Assembly: GCA_009746045.1 (NCBI GenBank)
Contig: RPFO01000104.1
Location: 1,277,155-1,328,154 of the forward strand
DNA from: Mesostigma viride
Taxonomy: Eukaryota > Streptophyta > Mesostigmatophyceae > Mesostigmatales > Mesostigmataceae
DNA: 51,000 bases
Reading direction: 5' to 3'
Shown here: one piece after another, positions 1 through 9,748 of the stretch
How positions within the stretch are numbered: position 1 is the stretch's first letter
How the letters are laid out: the number at the start of each line of letters is the position of its first letter
Notes under the pieces: model-generated
What the model was told of the DNA's origin: nothing
Database searches by the model: none
What the model saw: the letters and a program-made list of their open reading frames with translations, nothing else
Made by a program: the position numbers and the translations under genes

Positions 1-44
1 AGTCGCTGGGAGAGGCAGTCCAGATGCAGTTGGAGAGGGTGGGT

Positions 45-210
45 GGGGGTGGCGGGAGGGAGGGAGGGAGGGAGGGAGGGAGGGAGGAGGGAGGGAGGGA
101 GGGAGGGAGGGAGGGAGGAGGGAGGGAGGGGGGAGGGAGGGAGGGAGGGAGGGAGGGAGGAGGGAGGGAGGGAGGGAGGAGGGAGGAGGGAGGGAGGGAG
201 GGGGGTGGGT
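45..210. repeat. (GGGA)n microsatellite
   Basis: Near-pure GGGA/GGA repeat with occasional GGGGA interruptions. Every frame on the plus strand is open only because the repeat lacks stop triplets, so no protein is inferred. Confidence 0.95.
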
Positions 211-1000
211 GGGTTATGGTGGGTGGATGGGTGCAAGGGTGGTTGCTTATAAGTGAATCGCCAGGTGGCTGGGGGATCGACGGGGTTTGGGAACTCCCAG
301 GTGGGTGCATTGTTGGATGCCTGAGTGAAACTGTTGCATGGGCTGGAGGATTTGCACCGTTGGTTTGTGGCGGGTGGATGTGTAGCTGTGATTAGAAGTG
401 GGTGGGGTGAGCGATGGGGAAGGTAGATGGGTGGGTGGGTGCACGGATATGGGTGGGTGGGTGGTTTTGTAGTTGGGATCGACTCACCTATCGCGGGTGG
501 AGGGGCTGTGCATGTTAGGGGTGAGATGGGTGGGTGACTGGCTGAGAGGATGTGGATGTGTGAGGGTGAGTGGGTGCAGGTCGGTGGGTATAAGGGTATG
601 GGGGGAAAGAGTGGTCGAGTGGGAAGGGGCGTGGGTGGGTCAGGGGTGGGCGGCCTGGTGGGCACACATGGGGCCAGCTGGCTGGGTGGTTAGGTGGCTG
701 CGTGGTTTTAGTAATGGGTGCCTGGATAAAAGGATGGGTGAATGCCTCCTTATTGCCTAGGTGGGTAGATTGCATATGTGGCTAGCTGGGTGGGTGGATG
801 TCCCAGTGGGTGGGTATGTGGCTGGGTGCCTGGGTGCACGAGTGGTTAGATAGGTTGGTTTAGTAGGTGCGTGGCTGGCTGGCTGGGTCACCGGGTGGGT
901 GGACGAGTGGGTGGCTGGGTACTCAGGTGCGCAAGTGTATGAGTACTTGTGTGGGTGGGCCAGGTGGATGCATGGGTGGGTGACTGCATGGGTGACTCGG
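211..1000. repeat. Degenerate GGGTGGGT/GGATG-rich repeat
   Basis: G-rich, strongly strand-asymmetric sequence built from GGGTGGGT, GTGGATG and CTGGCTGG words without a fixed period. Several short ORFs on both strands are by-products of the composition. No gene is seen up to about 1.6 kb. Confidence 0.75.
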
Positions 1001-1285
1001 TACGCACAAAGGGCAACGGATATAGACATGGGGATATGCCAATGCCTTGGGGTGAGCATACGTGGATGCCAGGTGACATGTGCCAGCCTGTCGCAGTTAT
1101 ACTATACCTTGGCGTTTGCTTGGCGTGTCGTTGCCAATAATTTCACACAGGATGTACATGGTACGTGTTGGTAGCAATCACATGGCTGTGTTAGTGAGTG
1201 ATGTTGCATGTATTGTTCAGCTTTCTTTCCCATTTTGCAATGTGCCAAGGTTCTTAAGTAGTTTAGAAGTATGGTGTCATGGGGT

Positions 1286-2113
1286 ATACATCAAGGAGAC
1301 AACCAGCGCAGGCCAGAAATCGGGAGAATCCGGACCATGGTAGCTCACATGCATGTGCACTGCACATCACACATTTGTGGCATACTCGCAATGTCTACCT
1401 TACATCTTGCATTCTGTTAGGAACAGTCGCTACTCAGGCATTCACATGCACCAGGGTTTCGCTCACTGTTTGTGCTGTAGTCATGGTTAAATCAAAAATC
1501 TTTACAAAGCCTGGCAATTGTCATAATGTTGGGCTCCTTATGACATGAGATTTTGCACACGAAGTTTTGCGACCATGCTTCAGATGCTTGCATGATGACG
1601 ACCAGTTTTGGTTGTAATATGACATGGTGGTGCAGGTGCCCTGGTGCACCTAGAGCAGGGGTAGCTTACATTCCCACCCTTGCATGAAGTAGCCTAGAAT
1701 AGTAGCCATATGCCCCTTCTCAGGGATATGTGCTACATTTACTCCCAACGGAGTGATGTTGATAACTAATTAATTAATGACATCATATTAATTTTTAAAA
1801 TCATTATTGATAGCAACACTACCTTGTTAGCATTTGTTACCATTCAGGGCTCCAAATGCCCTGAGGCGTTGTACAAGGTCTGAACAACCGTAATTCATTG
1901 TGGCTGTTAAGTTCCAGCTTCGTCGGGCATAATTCGTCTAACTATCTAAGTGCAAACGTTGTTTGGAAGGGACTCGATCATTTTGGCCTTAATTAAGGAT
2001 CTGGAGCAGGAGCACCTATTCCATGGACTGATGGGGGTGGGTGCATTAGAACTGAGCCGCGAAGACTAGCTGATCTCACTCTAATCTTATATACAAAGTT
2101 GTCTCCTTGATAA
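1286..2113. repeat. Possible inverted-repeat-bounded element
   Basis: A 14-bp word, ATCAAGGAGACAAC (about 1,289-1,303), recurs as its exact reverse complement at about 2,098-2,111, so the pair faces inward like terminal inverted repeats. TATAC lies just outside both ends, possibly a target duplication. The enclosed 0.8 kb has no recognisable transposase, and it contains the LINE 3' end at 1.62-1.78 kb. It could be a small non-autonomous DNA element or a coincidence. Confidence 0.3.
1621..1780 (+). mobile_element. LINE 3'-end fragment with hairpin and AATTA tail
   Basis: This segment closely resembles 50,285-50,426: shared words include AGAGCAGG.GTAG and CCCCTTCTCAGGGATATG followed by TGCTACATTTACTCCCAA. 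Both end in the same hairpin (1,735-1,759 here), followed by a short-repeat tail (1,760-1,780, TAATTAATTAATGA). The hairpin has outer stem ACAT/ATGT, inner stem ACTCC/GGAGT and loop CAAC. No coding part of the element remains, so it is read as a 5'-truncated insertion. Confidence 0.7.
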
Positions 2114-2267
2114 TATACAAAGTTGTCTCTCTTAATACAAAATCCTAACTACTCTACTCAGTCACGCACCCCTTCCTCCTGGCGTGGGGGAGGGGGGCTC
2201 TTACATCGCCATGCGTCCAGGCATGATTTGTCTCGCTTCATGTACCATGATTGCCTTTAATGTGACC

Positions 2268-2324
2268 ATTAATTAATTAATTAATTAATTAATTAATTAA
2301 TTAATTAATTAATTAATTAATTAA
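2268..2324. repeat. (AATT)n microsatellite
   Basis: About 14 uninterrupted AATT units. It resembles the tails of the LINE copies in this window, but the conserved 3' hairpin is not seen immediately upstream, so it is not assigned to an element. Confidence 0.95.
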
Positions 2325-2329
2325 GAACA

Positions 2330-2576
2330 TCCATCCCTCCCTCCCCCTCCCTCCCTCCCTCCCTCCCTCCCTCCCTCCCTCCCTCCCTCCCTCCCTCCCT
2401 CCCTCCCTCCCTCCCTCCTCCTCCCTCCCTCCCTCCCTCCCTCCCTCCCTCCCTCCCTCCCTCCCTCCCTCCCTCCCTCCCTCCCTCCCTCCCTCCCTCC
2501 CTCCCTCCCTCCCTCCCTCCCTCCCTCCCTCCCTCCCTCCCTCCCTCCCTCCCTCCCTCCCTCCCTCCCTCCCTCC
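2330..2576. repeat. (CCCT)n microsatellite
   Basis: About 60 CCCT units with two small interruptions. The minus-strand GGREGG-type ORFs across it are low-complexity artefacts. Confidence 0.95.
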
Positions 2577-2792
2577 ATGATGAAATTTGGTCGGGTAAAT
2601 TGCAATAGACTCGCCTTTTGATGACGAACACGCCGATCTAATTTTTGGCAGCCATCGCCCAGGATTTCGCAAGTTATCGCCAGCGGCCTGCCCAGCAGAT
2701 CTCGCTATTTTTCTGCACATTATGGCGGCACCACGCACGTGATCAGTGTGCCTGCGCCCCCTGCCCTCGTCTAGGTGCTATTAAACGTAGCT

Positions 2793-3257
2793 ATGGAGGT
2801 CCCCGCATCGTCTTCAGCTCTTGCCGCCGATTCTATTGATGCCCAGATTGCTGCAAACAAAATCGCCCACGACATTGTCGTCGCCAAGAACGCCGCTAAC
2901 AAGCGATCCAAGACTTCGGAAGCAACTTCGGAAGCAACTCCGATAGCTGCTGAAACCTCCTTGCCGGACGCCATTTCTTCCTCATTCTACATGCCAGGCC
3001 AGCGTTTGAGCCTGGCAGACATCGATACCTTACTCGCCTACAATGACGCCGCTGTGACAAGCGTGCTGAAGCTCCGCAACGACAACGACGCCCCGATTCG
3101 CCACCCTAAGAGCGGCCAGGTTATGGAGGCTGCTTCGGATGAATGGCCTCATTGGGATGAGCGCCAGCGTCGGCTTGCCTGTCTTATTTCGTGCTGCCCT
3201 GAACTTGTCGAGCTGCCGGCGACGACCATCGCCATCTTGTGTAAGTTAGGGTCTTAG
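2793..3257 (+). CDS. Gag-like hypothetical ORF of a retroelement
   Basis: A 154-residue ORF from the first ATG at 2,793. It has an Ala/Ser/Thr-rich N-terminus (about residues 1-65) and a more hydrophilic C-terminal half with a W-P-H-W-x-x-R-x-x-R-L-A-x-L-I segment. A similar arrangement (W-x-H-P-R-x-x-L-A-x-L at the end of a ~160-residue ORF) occurs at 48.5-49.0 kb, directly upstream of a LINE ORF1 copy. That suggests, but does not prove, that this is the first ORF of the same retroelement family. No named domain is recognised. It ends just before the 3.3-kb repeats, so it may be truncated. A host gene is possible. Confidence 0.4.
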   Translation: MEVPASSSALAADSIDAQIAANKIAHDIVVAKNAANKRSKTSEATSEATPIAAETSLPDAISSSFYMPGQRLSLADIDTLLAYNDAAVTSVLKLRNDNDAPIRHPKSGQVMEAASDEWPHWDERQRRLACLISCCPELVELPATTIAILCKLGS

Positions 3258-3279
3258 GGGCAGTGCAGCTTGTCTGGAC

Positions 3280-3376
3280 GATGATTACTCTGATGATTAC
3301 TCTGATGATTACTCTGATGATTACGCATGATTACGCATGATTACGCATGATTACGCATGATTACGCATGATTACAC
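3280..3376. repeat. Two adjoining short minisatellites
   Basis: About four units of a 12-mer (GATGATTACTCT) run into about six units of a 10-mer (GATTACGCAT). The shared GATTAC core suggests that one array evolved from the other. Confidence 0.9.
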
Positions 3377-3378
3377 CG

Positions 3379-3973
3379 GTATTACATAGGAAGGAGTGAC
3401 TATGTACTCCACCCTATGTACTCCAAGAGTACATAGGGTGGCACACTATGTACTCCAAGAGTACATAGTGTGGAGTACATATGATCCGGGATTTCCGAAT
3501 AGGGGACTGCCGACGCGGTGAGACACGCCCGTATTACATAGGAAGGAGTGACTATGTACTCCACACTATGTACTCCAAGAGTACATAGGGTGGCACACTA
3601 TGTACTCCAAGAGTACATAGTGTGGAGTACATATGATCCGGGATTTCCGAATAGGGGACTGCCGACGCGGTGAGACACGCCCGTATTACATAGGAAGGAG
3701 TGACTATGTACTCCACACTATGTACTCCAAGAGTACATAGGGTGGCACACTATGTACTCCAAGAGTACATAGTGTGGAGTACATATGATCCGGGATTTCC
3801 GAATAGGGGACTGCCGACGCGGTGAGACACGCCCGTATTACATAGGAAGGAGTGACTACCTATGTAATCCACACTATGTACTCCAAGAGTACATAGGGTG
3901 GCACACTATGTACTCCAAGAGTACATAGTGTGGAGTACATATGATCCGGGATTTCCGAATAGGGGACTGCCGA
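3379..3973. repeat. 152-bp palindromic satellite, about 3.9 copies
   Basis: Units begin at 3,379, 3,531, 3,683 and 3,835, and each of the first three is exactly 152 bp. Each unit holds two hairpins built on TATGTACTC-CAA-GAGTACATA. The second (3,594-3,624 in unit 2) is a perfect 14-bp stem with a CAA loop. An outer pair, TATGTACTCCAC and GTGGAGTACATA (3,553-3,564 and 3,622-3,633), could close both into a three-way junction. The remaining ~60 bp of each unit is unique and well conserved. Unit 4 carries a small variant near 3,858 and decays after 3,973. A degenerate echo is seen at about 3,988-4,045. Confidence 0.93.
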
Positions 3974-4975
3974 ACTCGAGGCCCCCAGAGTACTAACTAG
4001 GCTGACTATGTACTCGAGTCACGACGCAGTGAGATACGCCAAGCCGCCCGAAGCAGATCTCTGCATGCGCCACGTGTAACGAGGGTTCTGCTTGCGAATT
4101 CGAATTGCGATGAGCCGTTGCAGACGCGCCGCCTAGATGTTTGAATTTCATCAACGAGCCTTGAACGAGCTGGTAAAGTTTGCCTGCCCTTGCATCACCT
4201 TGCGCTGGCTATGCCGATTGCAGTCCAGCCGACTGATAGTGGTGCAAGAATAAGCGCCCCCCTAAACCCGCATGCTCACGATGCTTGAAGAAAAAAAAGC
4301 AAAAGGCGCACTAGGATGCATGACAAGCCCTTTTGGAGCCCCAGTTTAGCATGATTCGGTCATCCGTTTCCAGCCATCGGCAGCGCCAACTCCGATACAG
4401 CTTACTATGGCGTAGTCGGTAGCCAGCTACACCGCTTTTCTTGCCTTTGTTACTACATGCAAACTTCAATTCGTTACATCGTGCGCCTGCGGCATATTTA
4501 AGAAAGCGGCTGCAAGCGCACCTTGCTGAGCCAGGTACACAATGTCTTCAGTCAGCGACCGCGTATGCATGCCACGTTTAGTCGCATCGAGTCGCGTAGA
4601 CAATGCGTTCCGGATTAAATTGTTCACCGTTCAATTGCTCAGCGCTGCCTGAATGCAGCGCGCTTTATTACTGATTCTGTCCTCTTTGCATGCATTGCAG
4701 TGGATTGTATGTTATTTTCACGTTGTCCATCTTTCCACTCGCTTTCATTGTTTACCAGATACCAAAAGTCTCCCACGAGGTAGGCGACACTTCAATCTCG
4801 CTTATTTTACACCTGGCACACCTGGGCTTCTCTGTATGTGCCGATGCCCATCGTAAGTTGTTGAACGTTTTTTGCCCTCCATGGTTTCCAATTTTACTAG
4901 GAGTTCTTAGGAGCTCTCTCTCCATTGACTTCTCTGTCTCTTTTGCTTTGGCCATGCCATGTTAGGGTAATGTCT
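3974..4975. other. Non-coding stretch, nothing recognised
   Basis: Mixed-composition DNA after the satellite. Short ORFs at 4,653-4,965 overlap on both strands, have no recognisable motif and have no convincing splice context. No RNA gene or regulatory site can be supported. Confidence 0.5.
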
Positions 4976-4989
4976 TCCTTGCTGCCATG

Positions 4990-6250
4990 CTAGCGGGCCC
5001 ACGTGCTTGTTCCTTGTCAAAGTAGGGAGGCTCGCGGGGTAGGTGGCTGGTCATGCTTGTACCTTATCAAGGGAGGGGCCCACGTAGGGTAGGTGGGTGG
5101 GCATGCGTGTACCTTGTCAAGGGAGGGATTCACGTATGGTAGGTGGGTGCACGAGCTTGGTCCTTGTCAAGAGGCACATACGTAGGGTAGGTGAGTGCAC
5201 GTGCTTGTTACTGGTCAGGGGAGGCATGGATGTGGGGTAGGCATGTGCACGTGCTTATTCCTTGTCAAGGGAGGGACGCACGTAGTGTAGGTGAGTTCAT
5301 GTGCTTGTTCCTTGTCAAAGGAGGGGTGCACACAGGGTGGGTGGGTGCACGTGCTCGTTCCTTGTCAAGGGAGGCATGCATGTGGGGTAGGCATGTGCAC
5401 GTGCTTGTTTCATGTCAAGGGAGGGATGCAGGTAGGGTAGGTGGGTGGGCTTGCTTGTTCCTTGTCAAGGGAGGGATGCACGTACGGTAGATGAGTGCAC
5501 ATGCTTGTTCCTTGTCAAAGGAGGGGGGCATGTGGAGTAGGAATGTGCACATGGTTGTTCCATGTCAAGGGAGGGATGCAGGTAGGGTAGGTGGGTGGGC
5601 ATGCTTGTACCTTATCAAGGGAGGGGCGGACATCGGGTAGGTGGGTGCACGTGCTTGGTCCTTGCCAAGGGAGGGATTCACGTACGGTAGGTGAGTGCAC
5701 ATGCTTGTTCCTTGTCGAAGGAGGGGGGCACTTAGGGTAGGTGGGTGCACGTGCTTGTTGCTTGTCAAGAGGCACGTACATAGGGTTGGTGGGTGCACGT
5801 GCTTGTTCCATGTCACAGGAGGGATGCACGTAGGGTAGGTGGGTGCACGTGCTTGTTACTGGTCAGGGGAGGCATGGATGTGGGGTAGGCATGTGCACGT
5901 GCCTATTCCTTGTCAAGGGAGGGACGCGCGTAGTGTAGGTGAGTTCACGTGCTTGTTCCTTGTCAAAGGAGGGGTGCACACAGGGTGGGTGGGTGCACGT
6001 GCTCGTTCGATTCTTGTCAAGGGAGGCATGCATGTGGGGTAGGCACGTGCACGTGCTTGTTCCTTGTCAAAGGAGGGGTGCACATAGGGTAGGTGGGTGC
6101 ACGTGCCCGTTCGATTCTTGTCAAGGGAGGCATGCATGTGGGGTGGGGCATGTGCACGTGCTTGTTCCTTGTCAAGGGAGGGACACAACAGGGTATGTGG
6201 GTGGTTTTGCTGGTTCCTCGCCATGGGAGGGACGTAATAGGGTAGGTGAG
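4990..6250. repeat. Degenerate ~51-52-bp minisatellite
   Basis: About two dozen imperfect copies of a unit containing GTGCTTGTTCCTTGTCAAGG, GAGGGATGCACGTAGGG and TAGGTGGGTGCAC. Copies differ by many substitutions and small indels, so the array is old. The ORFs read on both strands are products of the repeat. Confidence 0.9.
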
Positions 6251-6590
6251 TGCACGCATCATTTTTTTCCTTATTCTCAGCCCATCAACTAGAACTTTCA
6301 GCTGCCAGTCCTCACTACTCTACGACCGTAACTGCATTCGGGTTCATGTTAAATACGTTGCGTTTTTCTTGGACGGCATGGAAGATGCTGTCATTTTCAA
6401 GAGAGGGATGCACGTACGTATTGGTGGTGGTGCACGCATCGTCCCTTTTCTTACTAGTTGCCTGTGTACTAGAAATTTCAACTGCTATTCCTCGCTACCG
6501 TATGGCCGTAACTGCATTCGGGGCATTTTGCGTTTTCTGTGAGTGCGTGACAGTTGCTGTCTTACTTGGACAAAGGCGGAATGAACTGCA
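6246..6590. repeat. Diverged tandem duplication, ~180-bp unit, two copies
   Basis: The two halves share GTGCACGCATC, CTAGAA.TTTCA and the word CCGTAACTGCATTCGGG in the same order, about 180 bp apart, with roughly a quarter of positions different. It directly follows the minisatellite, whose unit it partly includes (GAGGGATGCACGTA). Confidence 0.8.
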
Positions 6591-6984
6591 GGCAATCCGG
6601 AATGATTAAGACGGGAAGTTGGTCAACTCGCACCAAAAGCGGAGCCGCCATATGGACGGCGGTACCTTTCAAATCAACATGGGCGATTACCCCTGGCCGA
6701 GCGGACTTGAGGGTGACAACAGCTTCAAGACGCCACCCTCATCGGCCAAGGTTCTACTGCCGTAACGGCTTGATTTATTACCTAAGATGTTCCGTGAACT
6801 TCATGTGCGTCATCTCCACGATTTCATCATGAAGCCCACGTTGACAACATCGGATGGAAGTGATTCGTGCAATTGATTATTAATGACTTCTTAAACATTT
6901 TAATGAAATGCCTAATTCAAAAATGCATCTTGAAAAGCACCATATCATGCAAGCCACTCACCATAGCCGGGGTCAATGCATTTT
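6591..6984. other. Non-coding stretch, nothing recognised
   Basis: AT-richer DNA between repeat blocks. No coding domain, RNA gene or element end was recognised. Confidence 0.4.
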
Positions 6985-7510
6985 AGAATTCGGGGCCATA
7001 ACCCGGACAGGCTGCGTTGTAGGCATGGGTTACTATTATTACTGGGGCATAACCGGCCCCGTAACCACCGCAGTAGCCAGGGTTAACTACTGGGCCGTAA
7101 CTACTGCAGGTTACGGGACGGTTGACGGACCCGTAACCAGGCCAGTAGCCAGGCCCGGTTATCAGAACTGGTCCCGTAACCATGCCGGTAACCCATCCCG
7201 GTTCTCAGAACTGGTCCCGTAACCATACCAGTTTACCGCCCGGTAACTTCTACTTGGGCCGTAACCATGACCGTAACCCAGATAGGTTACGGGCATGGTT
7301 ACGGCTCCGGTAAAAGTTACCGCCCAGTAAACGTTCCGGTAACTAATACCGGCCAGTAACCATTACCGGCCGGTATTTAGTCTGTTGCATTCCGGGTTAC
7401 CGGCCGGTAACCTGGCCGGTAACCTTAAACGTACATGGTTACTGGCCAGTAACCGCCCCGGTAACCTCAACCGGGGCGTTTACGCCCCGTAAAATTAACT
7501 CCTAGTGACC
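6985..7510. repeat. GGTAACC / CCGGTAA palindrome field
   Basis: Over 500 bp built from GTAACC, CCGGTAAC, CCAGTAACC and their complements in both orientations, with many overlapping dyads. The clearest is the perfect 18-bp palindrome GGTTACCGGCCGGTAACC at 7,395-7,412. There is no regular period, unlike a minisatellite. Similar vocabulary recurs at 12.79-12.88 kb and 15.76-16.07 kb. It abuts the 5' edge of the Copia relic at about 7.5 kb. Confidence 0.85.
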
Positions 7511-7524
7511 CTGGTAATAAGCCA

Positions 7525-8385
7525 TTGCCCTTGGAGACTGATGGGATTCCAGCCCAAGGAAGACAAGCTGAGGAGGGGTTGTCCAGGTTGAACACTCAGC
7601 TCGGCAAGAGAGGCAATCCTCAAGAGCTTCGGGATATTGTAAAGAAGCTCAAGCCCTCACTAAAGATTGCCAAAATAACTTCTCTTCTAGAGAAGGGCAT
7701 GGACCTTGATGGCTTTGATGTGGATACCAAAGCAGAGGTCTCTGTCACCTCGCCCTTTAATGCTTTGCTGGATAAGTATTCCCTTGAACCCAGTCCATGG
7801 ACTATTGTCCAAGACTTTGCGGGTAACACTGATCATCAAGTTCTTGGGAATATCACTATCCCATTCTTGGGTGAGTCTTTGACACTTTGTGTTGTTGATG
7901 GCTATAAGGGACCCACTCTCATTGGCCAGCCATTCTTGGTGACTCCCGGTGTTACCATTGTTGATGGCCCCAATAACACAAAGAGTCTCCTAAAAACCCA
8001 TTGTGACCCAATTCCTCTGGAATCATTCAGATGTCTCTTGCCTCTTGAAATGTTCCAGAAGGCAAATTGGAAGACCGCCTGTGTCGGTTCAATAAAAGGA
8101 GCAGAATGGGGAAGGGATATACCCCCAGCTTCTGAGCTGGTAGAACCCGCCCAGCTCAGTGTGACTTCTCTTGGTCTCACAAAAAGGTCATTTGCTGCTC
8201 ATAGCCCCATGTCCTTTGATGATGTAGACCTGGATTGTCACACTTTCGCTGGCCTTGAGGCCTGGCGAGTAGCATTGGCGCGTGCGCTCCAGGAGTGGCA
8301 AACGCTGGATGTTTTTGAAGGCATTTCAGAACCTCCACCCAATGCTCAAATGCTTCAGTTGCGTTTTGAAGAGCAAGCTTGGTGA
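7525..8385 (+). pseudogene. Copia-type pol relic: retropepsin-like region and start of RT
   Basis: First open segment of a Ty1/copia-class polyprotein, truncated at the 5' side (no gag seen). Residues ~70-150 resemble a retropepsin. FDVDTKAEVSVT sits where the catalytic D-T-G-A is expected, with Gly replaced by Lys. It is followed by a G-N-I-T-I-P-F strand and by T-L-I-G-Q-P-F-L, corresponding to the conserved I-L-G motif near the protease end. The last ~50 residues (EAWRVALARALQEWQTLDVF onward) match the usual start of Copia reverse transcriptase. The frame ends at 8,385, while RT homology continues in the next frame from about 8,350. No integrase core lies between protease and RT, although the family order is PR-INT-RT-RH. 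Confidence 0.75.
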
Positions 8386-9748
8386 GCCTCCCATACCAAA
8401 CGCACGTCCAGTCGTGACCCAGTTCCATGGTACTACAGACTTTGATAAGGAGGAGCTGTACACTCCTGGCCTGTCACATCCTGTTCTCAGGCTTATTCTT
8501 AGTCTGTACCTTGGTGCTTTGGACTATGGCTTGGATTATGGAGCAGAAATTGATGACTTCACCAGGGCCTTTTTGCATGGTGATCCTCAGGTGGCCAGAG
8601 CCACTTGGCAAGCTCAAAGACCCTGTTGTGTTAAGACCCCAGCATGCTGGATAGCTGAAGTAGGTCATCCCTACATGCAGCCTAAAGTGGGCTGGGAAGG
8701 ACTGGTCAGCAGTCCAGTCATCTGGTATGAAACCATTGCTCCTGCCATCCAGGAGAGATGTCAGATGCAACAATCTCATCTTGCTTATTGTCTCTTTGTG
8801 GGGCAATCCAAAGGACAACCCACCTGGGCTACCTTACATGGAGATGATATGCAACGCATTGGTCCCAAGGGATGGTTGAATGAGACCTATAAAAGGCTCA
8901 ATGACAAGTCCCCTATTGGTACCAGAGCATGGTTTAGTAAAAACAGCCAGGTACCTTACTGTGGCATTGGCTGTACCCTTTTCCAGGATGACAAAGGATG
9001 GCATCTTAAGCTGCAATCGGCGAAGGGGTATAAAGAAAAAGTAATAACTCAGTTGCCCAAGAGAGTAACTGAGGAGAATGCCCCTACGGTTAAAGGTCAA
9101 CTGGGTTGGCTGGCTGCCACAACTAACCCTGACCTGGCAGTACAGAGTAGGATGCCAGACTCTGTTGTTGTAGGAGAAGGAAGGAGGCGCCTGGAGAGCT
9201 GCCTCAATGAATCTCCTGACTTGGTGTTGTCCGGTGTAGACTGGCATGGGCGCATCATCATAGACGCCTACACAGATGCTAGCCAAGAGTCTAGATCTGC
9301 CAACAAGATTGGTGCCAGAGCCGGATGCCTGATCACCATCAGGAATGAAGGCAAACAGCCCTCGTTGGTATACTGGTCCAGTAACCTTCAGAGGAGGCGG
9401 TTTGCTGGCATTGACACCGCTGAGTGCAGGGCATACGCCATGTGCATTCGCGATGCCATATACATAAGAGAGCTACTCTTATGGTGTCTGAGTCAGATAA
9501 GACCTCAACCCGTGATTGATGTCAGGGTTTATTGTGATAATAAGCCCGTGGTCTCTTTTATCAAGAATGAGAGGGCCACTACTACTGACTTGGACTACCT
9601 TGTGGCAAAGGAGTTGTCCAGCCACTGTATAACCATACATCTGCCAGGACACTCAAATCCTGCTGATGCTATGACCAAGCTTCCACGACTGGCCCTTAAT
9701 GGGTACCAGTTGCTGCGGTCCATGATGGCTGGGAAACCCTTGTCATGA
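8342..9748 (+). pseudogene. Copia-type pol relic: reverse transcriptase and RNase H
   Basis: Continuation of the polyprotein in the +1-shifted frame. RT motifs visible are VLKSKLGEPPIPNARPVV (fingers), EIDDFTRAFLHGDPQ (first catalytic Asp block) and TWATLHGDDMQ, where the usual YVDD is replaced by LHGDD. RNase H follows with YTDAS, the block SLVYWSSNLQRRRFAGIDTA that carries the E-C-R-A helix, VYCDNKPVV and the terminal HLPGHSNPADAMTK. The stop is at 9,746-9,748. The uninterrupted 460 codons suggest relatively recent decay. The frame junction with the upstream segment is near 8,340-8,370, either a mutation or a programmed shift. Confidence 0.88.

Noticed and set aside
3379-3973. Cluster of tRNA-like cloverleaf structures
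   Set aside because: The three-arm fold lacks acceptor-end, T-loop and anticodon features, and the arms are copies of one another.
5191-6292. Cys/His-containing repeat ORFs that look like a zinc-finger array
   Set aside because: The ~52-bp minisatellite is degenerate with indels. The Cys/His spacing follows the DNA repeat, and neighbouring copies break frame.
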